A DNA stretch of 63,290 bases, from contig DAOWGM010000178.1 of assembly GCA_030637515.1 (NCBI GenBank), positions 1 to 63,290 on the forward strand, read 5' to 3'. The position numbers and the translations under genes are program-made. Under the pieces are notes generated by a model that saw nothing but the letters and a program-made list of their open reading frames with translations, was not told where the DNA came from and searched no databases. Each line of letters begins with the position of its first letter. Position 1 is the first letter of the stretch. Positions 51,663 to 60,623 of the stretch are shown in pieces. This stretch comes from Bacteroidales bacterium (GTDB lineage Bacteria > Bacteroidota > Bacteroidia > Bacteroidales > UBA12077).

Positions 51663-53090
51663 ATGGGAATAGAACATTTTCTACATTCACTAGTTAATAT
51701 ATTCTTTTTGGTATATGGACTTACCCTTTTTGTTTCATATATCATTATCGGAGTATTTTCCAGTCTTGAATTAACTTTTTATCATAATCGAAATAAATAC
51801 TTCAATTTTAATATTATTAATGATTTTAAACAGTTGCCTACAATATCGATTATAGCTCCTTGTTATAACGAAGAAAAAAGTATAATCGAAAATGTTCGCA
51901 GTTTACTTGCGCTTAAATACCCGGAATTAGATGTAATTGTTGTGAATGATGGTAGTACTGATAATTCTTTAAAGATTCTGAAAGAAACTTATAATTTGGT
52001 GAAAGTAAATTTTGCTTATGAACATATCTTGAGCACTGAAGAAGTAAAGGGTATTTATAAATCTTCAAACAAAGCATTTTCACAATTAGTAGTTATTGAT
52101 AAAGAAAATGGAGGTAAATCTGACGCATTAAATGCAGGAATAAATTTATCTCGTAATGAACTATTTTTAGCTATAGATGTGGACTGTATATTAGAGCAGG
52201 AAGCAATTTCGCGAATGGTGAAACCTTTTTTAGAAGAAGAGGATGTTAGAAAAGTAATTGCTTCGGGTGGTGTTGTGCGAATAGCTAATAATTGCAAAAT
52301 TGAAAATGGTCAAATTGTAGATGTTAAATTCCCAAAAAACATTTGGGCAGAGTTTCAAACCTTAGAATATATGCGTGTATTTACTTTGGGACGTATGGCC
52401 TGGAGTAGGATTAATGGTCTTTTAATTATTTCAGGAGCTTTCGGACTTTTCGATAAGGATATTGTATTAAAAGTTGGAGGCTATGATACAACAACAGTAG
52501 GTGAAGATTTGGAGTTAGTTTTAAGAATGAGAAAGTACATGCACAATGTAGAAAAAAAGAAATACAAAGTTGCATTTATTCCTGATCCTTTATGTTGGAC
52601 TGAGGTTCCGTCGAGCCTTAAAATGCTTTCTCGTCAAAGGAACAGATGGGCACGAGGATTAATAGATACATTTATTAAGCATAAGGATATGTTCTTTAAT
52701 CCAAAATACGGACGTATTGGAATGATAAGTTACCCATATTGGTTCTTTTTCGAATGGATGGCTCCTTTTGTTGAAGTGATTGGAATAAGCTATTTAATTA
52801 CGATGATTTCGTTAGGTAAAATTGATCTAAGTATTGTTATTCTATTCTCAATATTTGCTTTTTCATTTGGCCTACTCTATTCATCCTTTTCTGTATTTTA
52901 TGAAAAGTTAATATTTAGTAGATACAGAGATTTTAAGTTTCTATTTAAAATATTTTTTATTTCAGTATTTGAAATATTTCTTTTTCATCCTTTGAATACT
53001 ATTTTTTCAATAAAAGGAAACTACGATTACTTTATTAAGAAGAAAAAAGGATGGGGGAAAATGAAAAGAGAAGGGTTTAATTCAAATTAG
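51663..53090 (+). CDS. Membrane glycosyltransferase family 2 (polysaccharide synthase type)
   Basis: The 475-residue protein has an N-terminal membrane segment, a GT2 core (ISIIAPCYNEEKSIIENV, VIVVNDGSTDNS, FLAIDVDC with the DxD-type site, VGEDLELVLRMRK) and the processive QxxRW motif as RQRNRWARG, then about three C-terminal segments. This fits PgaC/hyaluronan-synthase-like enzymes that make and export a beta-linked polymer. The sugar cannot be assigned. Confidence 0.88.
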   Translation: MGIEHFLHSLVNIFFLVYGLTLFVSYIIIGVFSSLELTFYHNRNKYFNFNIINDFKQLPTISIIAPCYNEEKSIIENVRSLLALKYPELDVIVVNDGSTDNSLKILKETYNLVKVNFAYEHILSTEEVKGIYKSSNKAFSQLVVIDKENGGKSDALNAGINLSRNELFLAIDVDCILEQEAISRMVKPFLEEEDVRKVIASGGVVRIANNCKIENGQIVDVKFPKNIWAEFQTLEYMRVFTLGRMAWSRINGLLIISGAFGLFDKDIVLKVGGYDTTTVGEDLELVLRMRKYMHNVEKKKYKVAFIPDPLCWTEVPSSLKMLSRQRNRWARGLIDTFIKHKDMFFNPKYGRIGMISYPYWFFFEWMAPFVEVIGISYLITMISLGKIDLSIVILFSIFAFSFGLLYSSFSVFYEKLIFSRYRDFKFLFKIFFISVFEIFLFHPLNTIFSIKGNYDYFIKKKKGWGKMKREGFNSN

Positions 53091-53096
53091 CATTCG

Positions 53097-54368
53097 ATGA
53101 AATACTTAAAAGCTTTTTTCATATTATTTTTTCTACTAATTACATTTTTTGCTAAATGCCAAAATATTGATTCGCTCTTTAACGAAGCAAGAAATTTAGC
53201 ATTTAATAGTAGTCGAGAGGAAGCCAGAGAAGTATGTAATCAGATTTTAGAAATAAAACCAAGTTATTTAGATGCAGCCATTTTAAAAGGAAGAACATTT
53301 GCCTGGGATAAAATGTACGATTCTGCATTTGTAAGCTTTCAACATGTTTTTTCTTATAACGTAGGGCATAAGGACGGGCTTTCTGCAATGTCGGATGCAT
53401 TAATGTGGAGCGGTGATTATAAGGAAGCCTTAAAATTTTCCAATATTGGAATTTCATTTCATCCTACCCATCAGGATTTTTACATTAAAAAGGCTACTAT
53501 TCTTTTAAAAATGAATGAAAAGGAAAAAGCTAAAAAAGCATTGTCACAGGTTCTTGATTTAAATCCATCAAATGAAAAAGCATTGGCTATTTTGAAAAAA
53601 GAAAACCAAAGATTAATGCTGAGTAAAATAGAAGTAGTCCATGATTTTGAATTTTTTCAAGAACCATATATTCGAAGGCGTCATTTAACATATATTTCGT
53701 ATGCTAATAAAACTCCCATTGGTAGTATTATTGCACGGCTTTATGTAAACGATATTGTAAAAGATAACGAGCACATATACCAGAATGAGTTAGGATATCA
53801 GGCAGAATTAACAGCATATCCTAAAATTGCCAATGGATTATATTCATATGTAAGTTATGGTTATGGATTTAACCGATTGTTTCCAAAACATAGAGCAGGT
53901 TTTGAGTTGTTTAAAAGTTTACCATGGAGTTTGGAAACATCATTGGGTTTCCGATATATGCAGTTTATAAGTTCCACTGATTCATCGAAAAAAGACATCT
54001 TTGTACTTACAGGATCATTAGGTAAGTATTATAAAAATTTTTGGTTTTCGTTCAGACCATTCATTACTCCAAAAGATGTGGGTGTTTCACAATCATACTT
54101 CTTAATAATTAGGTATTATCTATCCAGTGCCGACCGATATATTTTCTTGCAATCAGGTATTGGTAGTACGCCCGATGAAAGTTCAGGTGATCTTGTTGAT
54201 TATGAATTATACAAACTCGATAAAAAGAAAATTAAAATTGGGTACGAAGGTCCTGTAAAAGATAGGTGGACAATAAAAGCAAGACTTGGTTATGAATATA
54301 CAGAATACGATACTCAAAAGTTTAGGGATCAATGGAATATAACCTTAGGTTTTAATTACAAATTTTAA
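53097..54368 (+). CDS. YaiO-like outer-membrane protein with N-terminal TPRs
   Basis: The 423-residue protein has a signal peptide (to FFAKCQ), TPR repeats (about 20-170: CNQILEIKPSYLDAAILKGR, SDALMWSGDYKEALKFSNIG, ALSQVLDLNPSNEKALAIL) and a beta-barrel C-terminus ending WNITLGFNYKF. It has the YaiO layout, in which TPRs contact the polymer or synthase and the barrel spans the outer membrane. It is probably the export port of the locus. Confidence 0.83.
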   Translation: MKYLKAFFILFFLLITFFAKCQNIDSLFNEARNLAFNSSREEAREVCNQILEIKPSYLDAAILKGRTFAWDKMYDSAFVSFQHVFSYNVGHKDGLSAMSDALMWSGDYKEALKFSNIGISFHPTHQDFYIKKATILLKMNEKEKAKKALSQVLDLNPSNEKALAILKKENQRLMLSKIEVVHDFEFFQEPYIRRRHLTYISYANKTPIGSIIARLYVNDIVKDNEHIYQNELGYQAELTAYPKIANGLYSYVSYGYGFNRLFPKHRAGFELFKSLPWSLETSLGFRYMQFISSTDSSKKDIFVLTGSLGKYYKNFWFSFRPFITPKDVGVSQSYFLIIRYYLSSADRYIFLQSGIGSTPDESSGDLVDYELYKLDKKKIKIGYEGPVKDRWTIKARLGYEYTEYDTQKFRDQWNITLGFNYKF

Positions 54369-54378
54369 GGCAAGCCGT

Positions 54379-55674
54379 ATGAAAATATATATAGTTTTAA
54401 GTCTACTAGTTTTATTGTGCTTGCAGCTCAACGCTCAAAATGATAAAAATAAAATTGGGGATAAATTTTATAATACTGATTTGGTACACGATATCCACAT
54501 TAAATTTGCGCATTGTAATTATTGGGATTCATTAATTCACTACAAAGAACATTACAAAGACAAGCTGGAGATAAATAAATACTTACAAGCTAATGTTACA
54601 ATTGACGGAAAAACTTTTTATGCAGTAGGTGTTAGGATTAAAGGAGAATCGTCATACGATTATACACCAGGAAATAAAAAATCATTCAAAATAAAATTTA
54701 ACAAATTCATTAAAAAACAAGATTTGGATAATTTATCAACCATTAATCTTAATAATGGATTTAAAGACCCAAGCTTTTTAAGAGAAAAAATATTTTTTGA
54801 TATTCTCAAAAGTGAAGGAATCCCAGCTCCACGTATAAGCTTTACAAACCTTAATATAAATGATAAAAACTATGGATTATATGTAGTTTCTGAACATATT
54901 AACAGCCGATTTTTAGAGAAATATTTCGGCAATAAAAATGGAAGTTTTTATAAAGGTGAGCCAAAAGCAACTTTTGAATATCTTGGCAATAAAACCGACA
55001 ACTATCAAGGAAAATTTCATGCTGAGCATAAAAAGAATAAAATAAGAAAAGACTTGGTTGATTTAATCAAAATTATAAACGATGACAGTTTAAGTGAAAC
55101 AGAATTTAAGGAAGAAATTGAACAGGTCCTAAATGTTGAGAATTGTCTTAGAATCTTTGCAATAACAAATATCTTTTGTAATGTCGATGCTTATAATATG
55201 ATTTATCCACACAACTTTTATTTGTATAAAAACACCGATACCGATCTGTTTGAATGGATTCCCTACGATGCTAATTATGCATTTTGTGCCTGGAGTCCTG
55301 TTTTTGAATTACGCGAAGCAGAAAAGATGAGTATTTTTTATCAGCATCCTGATAATAATAACCCTTTATTTCAAAAAATCATTTCAAATAGCTATTATAG
55401 AGATGACTATATCAGTTATATGCAATCATTGCTCGACAAATACTTCACCAATGAATATATCGAAAATATGATTGATGACTTAAGTTTAAAAATAAGGAAA
55501 TCAGTTTATCTCGACACTATGAAAATGTATTCAAACGATGAATTCGAAAAGAACTTAAATGAAACAATTGGCGATCCTGATGATCCTGGTGCATTTATTC
55601 CTGGATTGAAATCTTTTTGGATTAAAAGAAGAAAAGCAGTGAAGGCAGAAATTAAAAAGCTTAACCGAGATTAA
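54379..55674 (+). CDS. cotH: CotH family protein kinase-like, exported
   Basis: The 431-residue protein has a signal peptide (to LQLNAQ). The CotH kinase fold shows VGVRIKGESSYDY and KKSFKIKFNKF (nucleotide-binding Lys candidates), NLNNGFKDPSFLREKI, NYGLYVVSEHINSRFLEKYFG, and the catalytic region CNVDAYNMIYPHNFYLYKN followed by WIPYDANYAF (candidate Asp/Asn/Asp). Characterised spore CotH proteins phosphorylate coat proteins outside the cell. Here an extracytoplasmic kinase within a polysaccharide locus is intriguing. Gap to the next gene is 36 bp. Confidence 0.85.
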   Translation: MKIYIVLSLLVLLCLQLNAQNDKNKIGDKFYNTDLVHDIHIKFAHCNYWDSLIHYKEHYKDKLEINKYLQANVTIDGKTFYAVGVRIKGESSYDYTPGNKKSFKIKFNKFIKKQDLDNLSTINLNNGFKDPSFLREKIFFDILKSEGIPAPRISFTNLNINDKNYGLYVVSEHINSRFLEKYFGNKNGSFYKGEPKATFEYLGNKTDNYQGKFHAEHKKNKIRKDLVDLIKIINDDSLSETEFKEEIEQVLNVENCLRIFAITNIFCNVDAYNMIYPHNFYLYKNTDTDLFEWIPYDANYAFCAWSPVFELREAEKMSIFYQHPDNNNPLFQKIISNSYYRDDYISYMQSLLDKYFTNEYIENMIDDLSLKIRKSVYLDTMKMYSNDEFEKNLNETIGDPDDPGAFIPGLKSFWIKRRKAVKAEIKKLNRD

Positions 55675-55710
55675 TTGTAGCATCTGAACATTATGATTTA
55701 AACCAAGGGA

Positions 55711-56469
55711 ATGGATAATACGGATAAACTATATGAAATTATAAATAGGTTTGATTCCATTGAGCTTAAAGAAGTAGATCAAGTGAAGTTAATGAATCGA
55801 ACTGATACTAAATACTGGTTTCATATAGATATTTTACCCAAAGTATTTGAGTTGATACATAAAAAGTATTTCGTTCTAAAAATTAATGGCATTAGTATTT
55901 TACCTTACACAACAACGTATTATGATAGTTCGGAGAACAGTATGTACATTGCTCATCACAATGGTAAGCTTAATCGATTCAAAATCAGAACAAGAAGCTA
56001 TCTATCAACCAACCTTAGTTTTTTGGAAATAAAATTTAAAAACAATAAAAATCGAACTATAAAGAAAAGAATAAAAATTACAGATGAGAGTGCTGATTTT
56101 TCTGATCAAGGGAAAAAGTTCATTTCAGAAAATACATTATTTAAAAGTGATGATTTGAGGCCTGTTTTAATGAATAAATTTGATCGTATAACGATGGTAA
56201 ATAAAGATTTTAATGAACGATGCACTATTGATTTAAATATTCATTATAAAAATGAAAGTAATAAATCAAATCTTCGAAATTTTGCGATTATTGAAATAAA
56301 AGCAGATGGAAAAAATCGTAATTCATCTCTTGGACATGCATTAAAAGAGCTTAAAATCAAACCATCGAGATTTAGTAAATATTGTATTGGAATGCTTCAA
56401 CTTTATGAAGGACTTAAACACAATAGGTTTAAGAGTAAAATCCTGAATATTAACAAAATATCATTATAA
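55711..56469 (+). CDS. VTC domain protein (polyphosphate polymerase-like)
   Basis: The 252-residue protein matches the VTC/CYTH-type tunnel fold: LMNRTDTKYWFH, TTYYDSSENSMYIAHHNGK, RFKIRTRSY, FLEIKFKNNKNRTIKKRI, LMNKFDRITMVNKDF and IIEIKADGK. The alternating Arg/Lys/Glu residues of the strands are those that bind triphosphate and metal. In yeast Vtc4 this domain makes polyphosphate from ATP. It has no membrane segment; the next gene may provide one. Activity is inferred. Confidence 0.87.
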   Translation: MDNTDKLYEIINRFDSIELKEVDQVKLMNRTDTKYWFHIDILPKVFELIHKKYFVLKINGISILPYTTTYYDSSENSMYIAHHNGKLNRFKIRTRSYLSTNLSFLEIKFKNNKNRTIKKRIKITDESADFSDQGKKFISENTLFKSDDLRPVLMNKFDRITMVNKDFNERCTIDLNIHYKNESNKSNLRNFAIIEIKADGKNRNSSLGHALKELKIKPSRFSKYCIGMLQLYEGLKHNRFKSKILNINKISL

Positions 56470-56471
56470 TT

Positions 56472-57068
56472 ATGGAATTTTTAGGTATACCTTTTTTTGA
56501 TGACGATTTCTTTAAGATGATTTTTCGTTTAATAATAAATATGGTTTTCTTAACCATTATTATTCGTTTTCTCTACTACCGAAGCTCAAAAAAGCCAGCT
56601 TACATGTTTACTTACTACATGATTGGTCTGATTGTATTCTTTATTTGTTTTACCTTAAAAAAGCTTGAACTTGAATTAGGTATGGCATTGGGCTTGTTTG
56701 CAATTTTCGGGATAATTCGATACCGGACCGAAGCTGTTGATACGAAAGAGATGACTTATTTGTTTATTGTAATTGGAGTTTCGGTAATTAATGCTCTGGC
56801 AAATAAAAAAATGAGTTATGCTGAAATTTTTGCCGCTAATTTTATAGTTATAAGCGCAATTTATATTATTGAAAGAGTACTTTTCGAAAGTAAAGAAAGA
56901 TCTTTGGAGATGACCTATGAGAAAATAGAAAATGTACACTTTGAAAATAAAGAAGCAATTATTGATGATTTAAAATTGCGTTTAGGTATTAATGTCACAC
57001 ACTTTGACATTCATAGTATTGATTATCTTAGAGACACTGCCAAGCTTACTGTGTTTTATAAATTATAA
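56472..57068 (+). CDS. DUF4956 membrane protein
   Basis: The 198-residue protein has about four membrane segments and the hallmark GLFAIFGIIRYRTEAVDTKEMTYLF of DUF4956. A cytoplasmic C-terminal domain (about 140-198) has an ACT-like alternation (LRLGINVTHFDIHSIDYL). It starts 2 bp after the VTC gene. VTC, DUF4956 and CotH genes recur together in many bacteria, so DUF4956 probably anchors or channels the product of the VTC enzyme. Confidence 0.87.
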   Translation: MEFLGIPFFDDDFFKMIFRLIINMVFLTIIIRFLYYRSSKKPAYMFTYYMIGLIVFFICFTLKKLELELGMALGLFAIFGIIRYRTEAVDTKEMTYLFIVIGVSVINALANKKMSYAEIFAANFIVISAIYIIERVLFESKERSLEMTYEKIENVHFENKEAIIDDLKLRLGINVTHFDIHSIDYLRDTAKLTVFYKL

Positions 57069-57105
57069 TTAAGCCTTTAAGATTCCTTTACGAAATATAA
57101 TAAAA

Positions 57106-57134
57106 AAGACTCTTGGTTTCCCAGAAGTCTTCTT
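57106..57134 (+). terminator. Terminator of the surface-polymer locus
   Basis: AAGACT-CT-TGG pairs with CCA-GA-AGTCTT (two central mismatches), loop TTTC, short T-rich end. The tRNA-tail copy follows directly. Confidence 0.65.
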
Positions 57135-57135
57135 G

Positions 57136-57155
57136 TGCCTGTGTGCCCACCTGGG
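57136..57155. repeat. tRNA 3'-tail copy at the left end of LRR unit 1
   Basis: 18 of 20 bases match the segment at 60456-60475 that contains the tRNA 3' end. After it the sequence diverges from the tRNA. Confidence 0.7.
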
Positions 57156-57259
57156 CTAATCCATATTAATAGATAGGCTATAACTAATTGTATTTAAAGG
57201 AATAATTTAATATTCATACAAAAAGATAATTACATTCTTTAGTATAAATAATCAGTACA

Positions 57260-57289
57260 TTGTAAATGTATTATTTATTATTAATTTCG
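57260..57289 (+). promoter_or_regulatory. Promoter of the first LRR gene
   Basis: TTG at 57260-57262, 19 bp, TAATTTCG at 57282-57289 (one base from TAnnTTTG). The whole region recurs before the second LRR gene. Confidence 0.65.
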
Positions 57290-57369
57290 TGCCGTCTTTC
57301 TTATTAATGAATAATACAAAGATTTAGAAGCTTATTTTTATAATTGGAAGTAAAAAATAGAACTGAGAT

Positions 57370-58614
57370 ATGAAATGTAAGAACATAAGAATTGTACTTA
57401 AATTAAGTAGGTGGGTGCAAATTATATTATTTTTAATGCTAGTTAATCAATTAAGTGCACAATTAACTTATACTCCCGATGACAATTTTGAACAAGCACT
57501 TATAGATTTAGGATATGATTCAGGTAGCCCAGATGATTATGTGCCTACCGAAAATATAGAAGATATAACTTATTTGGATATACAAGATAAAAACATTAGT
57601 GATTTAACAGGAATTGAAGATTTTACGAATTTAATGGTGCTTGTGGGTTATATTAATAACCTTACAACTTTAGATGTATCAGCTAATACAAATTTAACAG
57701 AGCTAAGGCTATCAATAAATAATTTAACAAGTTTAGATGTTTCAGCAAATACAAAATTAAACCATTTGAGTTGTAGAGGTAGTCAATTAACAGAATTAGA
57801 TGTATCATCAAATACACTGTTAACATATTTAGTTTGTGATAATAATCAACTTACAAATCTTGACGTATCAAATAATGCTGCTTTAACCAGTCTATTATGT
57901 GGCGATAATCAACTAACGAGTTTAGATGTCTCTGCAAATACTGAATTAGAAAATTTAGATTGTGATAACAATGAAATTGAAAGTTTAAATCTATCTTCAA
58001 ATACTTTGTTGGAATCTTTACTATGTCATAAAAATAATTTAGAGGAATTAGATTTATCTGTACATACAGATTTAACTTACTTAGAGTGTAGTTATAATGA
58101 TTTAACAAATTTAGATGTTTCAAAAAATACTTCTTTAACGCATTTCTATTGTACTACAAATGATTTAACAAATTTGGATATCAGAAATGGAAATAATGAA
58201 AATCTAACTCGTTTTTATTCAGAAAATAATGATGATTTAAAGTGTATCTATGTTGATGATAAAAATGCCAGTTATATAGATGATTGGACAAAAGATGCAA
58301 CTTCTGACTTTGTTAATTCAGAGTCAGAATGTGTTGAAACTTCAATAAGTGATATAGTCAATAAAGATGACTATACTATTTATCCAAATCCTTCCACTGG
58401 GAAAGTGTATATTAATATGAAAAATTATGGTTCTGAAAATATTATGCTTGAAATAATAAACATGAATGGTCAAAATATTTTTACCGAAGTATTGAATACA
58501 AATCAAACTGATTTTAATTTTGAAAAAGATCTTTCAGGAGAACAGAAGGGTTTATACTTAGTGCGAATCCATTATGGTAATATTATAAAAACCGATAAGT
58601 TAATTTTAGAATAA
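57370..58614 (+). CDS. Secreted leucine-rich-repeat protein with T9SS domain, copy 1
   Basis: The 414-residue protein has a signal peptide (to QLSAQ), an N-terminal cap (YTPDDNFEQALIDLGYDSGS) and eight full 21-residue repeats of the form LTSLDVSANTxLxxLxCxxNQ plus a divergent last one. A T9SS type A tail follows (DYTIYPNPSTGKVYINMKN). Such LRR proteins are cell-surface binding proteins, like BspA or internalin folds. The second copy at 58901 is nearly identical outside the repeats. Confidence 0.88.
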   Translation: MKCKNIRIVLKLSRWVQIILFLMLVNQLSAQLTYTPDDNFEQALIDLGYDSGSPDDYVPTENIEDITYLDIQDKNISDLTGIEDFTNLMVLVGYINNLTTLDVSANTNLTELRLSINNLTSLDVSANTKLNHLSCRGSQLTELDVSSNTLLTYLVCDNNQLTNLDVSNNAALTSLLCGDNQLTSLDVSANTELENLDCDNNEIESLNLSSNTLLESLLCHKNNLEELDLSVHTDLTYLECSYNDLTNLDVSKNTSLTHFYCTTNDLTNLDIRNGNNENLTRFYSENNDDLKCIYVDDKNASYIDDWTKDATSDFVNSESECVETSISDIVNKDDYTIYPNPSTGKVYINMKNYGSENIMLEIINMNGQNIFTEVLNTNQTDFNFEKDLSGEQKGLYLVRIHYGNIIKTDKLILE

Positions 58615-58641
58615 AAGAATGTTGCATTTTAAGGGTAATAA

Positions 58642-58671
58642 AAAAGGAGATACTGAAAAGTATCTCCTTTT
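58642..58671 (+). terminator. Terminator of LRR gene 1
   Basis: AAAAGGAGATACT and AGTATCTCCTTTT are perfect 13-base arms around GAAA. Its right arm abuts the next tRNA-tail copy. Confidence 0.9.
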
Positions 58672-58690
58672 GCCTGTGGGCCCACATGGG
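58671..58690. repeat. Exact tRNA 3'-tail copy between the two LRR units
   Basis: TGCCTGTGGGCCCACATGGG is identical over 20 bases to 60456-60475, which spans the 3' end of the tRNA gene. The tRNA body is absent here. Confidence 0.8.
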
Positions 58691-58791
58691 TTAATTCACA
58701 TTAACAGATAAATTCTAACTGTATGTATTTAAAGGATAATAATATTTACACAAAAAGATAACTACATCCTTTAGTATAAATAATCAGTACA

Positions 58792-58821
58792 TTGTAAATG
58801 TATTATTTATTATTAATTTCG
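58792..58821 (+). promoter_or_regulatory. Promoter of the second LRR gene
   Basis: TTG at 58792-58794, 19 bp, TAATTTCG at 58814-58821; same layout and nearly the same sequence as before copy 1. Confidence 0.65.
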
Positions 58822-58900
58822 TGCCGTCTTTGATATTAATGAATAATTCAAAGATTTAAATGTATAAATTTAGAATTGAAAGAAAAAAGATAATTGAGAT

Positions 58901-60397
58901 ATGATAAGTAAAAATATTAGAACAATAATAAAATTAAGCAAGTGGTTACAGGTAATATTATTTTTAATGTTGGTTAATAGGTTAAGTGCACAACTGACTT
59001 ATACTCCGGATGATAATTTTGAACAAGCACTTATAGAATTTGGATATGATTCAGGTAGCCCAGATGATTATGTGTTAACTGAAAATATTGAAGATTTGAC
59101 CTATTTGTATTTAGATGATCGTAACATTAGTGATTTAACAGGCATTGAGGATTTTACTAATTTAATGGTTTTAACATGTCAAAATAATAATCTTACAAGT
59201 ATTGATGTCTCAGCGAATACTAATTTATCTGAATTAAGACTTTCAATAAATCAATTAACAAGTTTAAATGTTACTTCAAATACAGCTTTAACCAAATTGA
59301 GTTGCAGGGGGAGTCAATTAACAGAATTAGATGTATCATCAAATACACAATTAACATATTTGGTTTGTGACTATAATCAGCTTACGAATCTTGATGTTAC
59401 AAAAAATACTGCTTTAACCAGTCTGTTATGTGGCGATAATCAACTAACAAGTATAGATGTATCATCAAATACGGAGTTACTTAAGTTATCTTGTAGTAAC
59501 AATGAATTAGAAAGTTTAGATGTATCATCAAATACCTCACTTACTAGTTTGACGTGCAGTGGTAATAAGTTGACAAACATTGATGTTACTTCAAATACAG
59601 CTTTATTAATATTTAGTTGTGGTTACAATAATTTAACAAGTGTAGATATATCATCAAATACCGTTTTAGAATTTTTGGGATGTTATAATAATCTACTATC
59701 AAATATAGATGTATCATTAAATACCGTTTTAAATGGCCTAAATTGTGGAGGAAATCAGATAGCAAGCTTAGATGTATCATCAAATATTGCTTTAATCAGC
59801 CTGAATTGTGAATATAATCAGCTAACAAAATTAGATGTATCATCACATAGTGCGTTAAAAATATTGGATTGCGAGAATAATCAAATAGATAGTTTAGATG
59901 TATCATTAAATAATGATTTGACTTTTCTTCGTTGTGATTATAACGAGCTAACAAGTTTAGACATAAGAAATGAAAATAACGCTAATATGGAGTTTTTCTT
60001 AGCCGATCATAATTCTTTATTAAAGTGTATTTATGTAGATGATAAGAATGCGGATTATCTTTCTGATTGGACAAAAGATGCAACAGCAGATTTTGTTAAT
60101 TCAGAGTCAGAATGTGTTGAAACTTCAATAAATGAAATAGTCAATAATGATGATTATATAATCTATCCAAATCCTTCAACTGGGAAAGTGTATATCAATA
60201 TGAAGAATCAAGGTTCTGAAAATGTTTTGCTTGAAATAATAAATATGAATGGTCAAAAGATTTTTACTGAAGTATTGAATACAAATCAAACTGATATTAA
60301 TTTTGAAAAAGATCTTTCAGGAGAACAGAAGGGCTTATACTTTATAAGAATCCATTATGGTAATATTATAAAAACAGATAAGATAATTTTAGAATAA
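58901..60397 (+). CDS. Secreted leucine-rich-repeat protein with T9SS domain, copy 2
   Basis: The 498-residue paralogue of the preceding gene has the same signal peptide, cap and sorting tail, with twelve full 21-residue LRRs plus a divergent last one. The size difference of 84 residues (252 bp) equals exactly four repeats, so the two copies have diverged by whole-repeat expansion or loss. The repeats carry Cys every 21 residues (LxCxxN) in a regular ladder. Likely a surface-exposed binding protein. Confidence 0.88.
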   Translation: MISKNIRTIIKLSKWLQVILFLMLVNRLSAQLTYTPDDNFEQALIEFGYDSGSPDDYVLTENIEDLTYLYLDDRNISDLTGIEDFTNLMVLTCQNNNLTSIDVSANTNLSELRLSINQLTSLNVTSNTALTKLSCRGSQLTELDVSSNTQLTYLVCDYNQLTNLDVTKNTALTSLLCGDNQLTSIDVSSNTELLKLSCSNNELESLDVSSNTSLTSLTCSGNKLTNIDVTSNTALLIFSCGYNNLTSVDISSNTVLEFLGCYNNLLSNIDVSLNTVLNGLNCGGNQIASLDVSSNIALISLNCEYNQLTKLDVSSHSALKILDCENNQIDSLDVSLNNDLTFLRCDYNELTSLDIRNENNANMEFFLADHNSLLKCIYVDDKNADYLSDWTKDATADFVNSESECVETSINEIVNNDDYIIYPNPSTGKVYINMKNQGSENVLLEIINMNGQKIFTEVLNTNQTDINFEKDLSGEQKGLYFIRIHYGNIIKTDKIILE

Positions 60398-60424
60398 AAG
60401 AATGTTGCATTTTAAGGGTAATAA

Positions 60425-60454
60425 AAAAGGAGACACTTTTCAGTATCTCCTTTT
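60425..60454 (+). terminator. Terminator of LRR gene 2
   Basis: AAAAGGAGACACT and AGTATCTCCTTTT with one mismatch, loop TTTC, ending in four T just before the tRNA tail. Homologous to 58642-58671. Confidence 0.85.
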
Positions 60455-60461
60455 GTGCCTG

Positions 60462-60535
60462 TGGGCCCACATGGGCTCGAACCATGGACCCCCTGATTAT
60501 GAGTCAGGTGCTCTAACCAGCTGAGCTATGGGCCC
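60462..60535 (-). tRNA. tRNA with CAU anticodon (Met elongator or Ile2)
   Basis: The minus strand starts GGGCCCATAGCTCAGCTGGT and folds as a complete cloverleaf: 7-bp acceptor stem (GGGCCCA with TGGGCCC), D arm AGCTCAG, anticodon arm CTGACTCATAATCAG with CAT, and T arm CATGGTTCGAGCCCATG. Discriminator A; CCA is not encoded. 74 nt. Elongator Met and lysidine-modified Ile2 cannot be separated by eye. Its 3' end lies in a 20-bp segment repeated at 58671 and, less exactly, at 57136 and 49808. Confidence 0.92.
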
Positions 60536-60623
60536 GATTTGTCATAAGACAAATTCGGAGTGCAATATTAACGAAATGTTATTAATTACACAATGCTTTT
60601 TCATAAAAATCAAAAAAAGCGCA

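Noticed and set aside
57136..57155. A second tRNA gene at the tail copies
   Set aside because: Only the 3' acceptor and part of the T arm match; anticodon and D arms are missing.
57660..59960. Direct repeats resembling a CRISPR array
   Set aside because: The repeats (for example TTAGATGTATCATCAAATAC) are in-frame LRR codons spaced 63 bp, without spacers of the CRISPR kind or cas genes.
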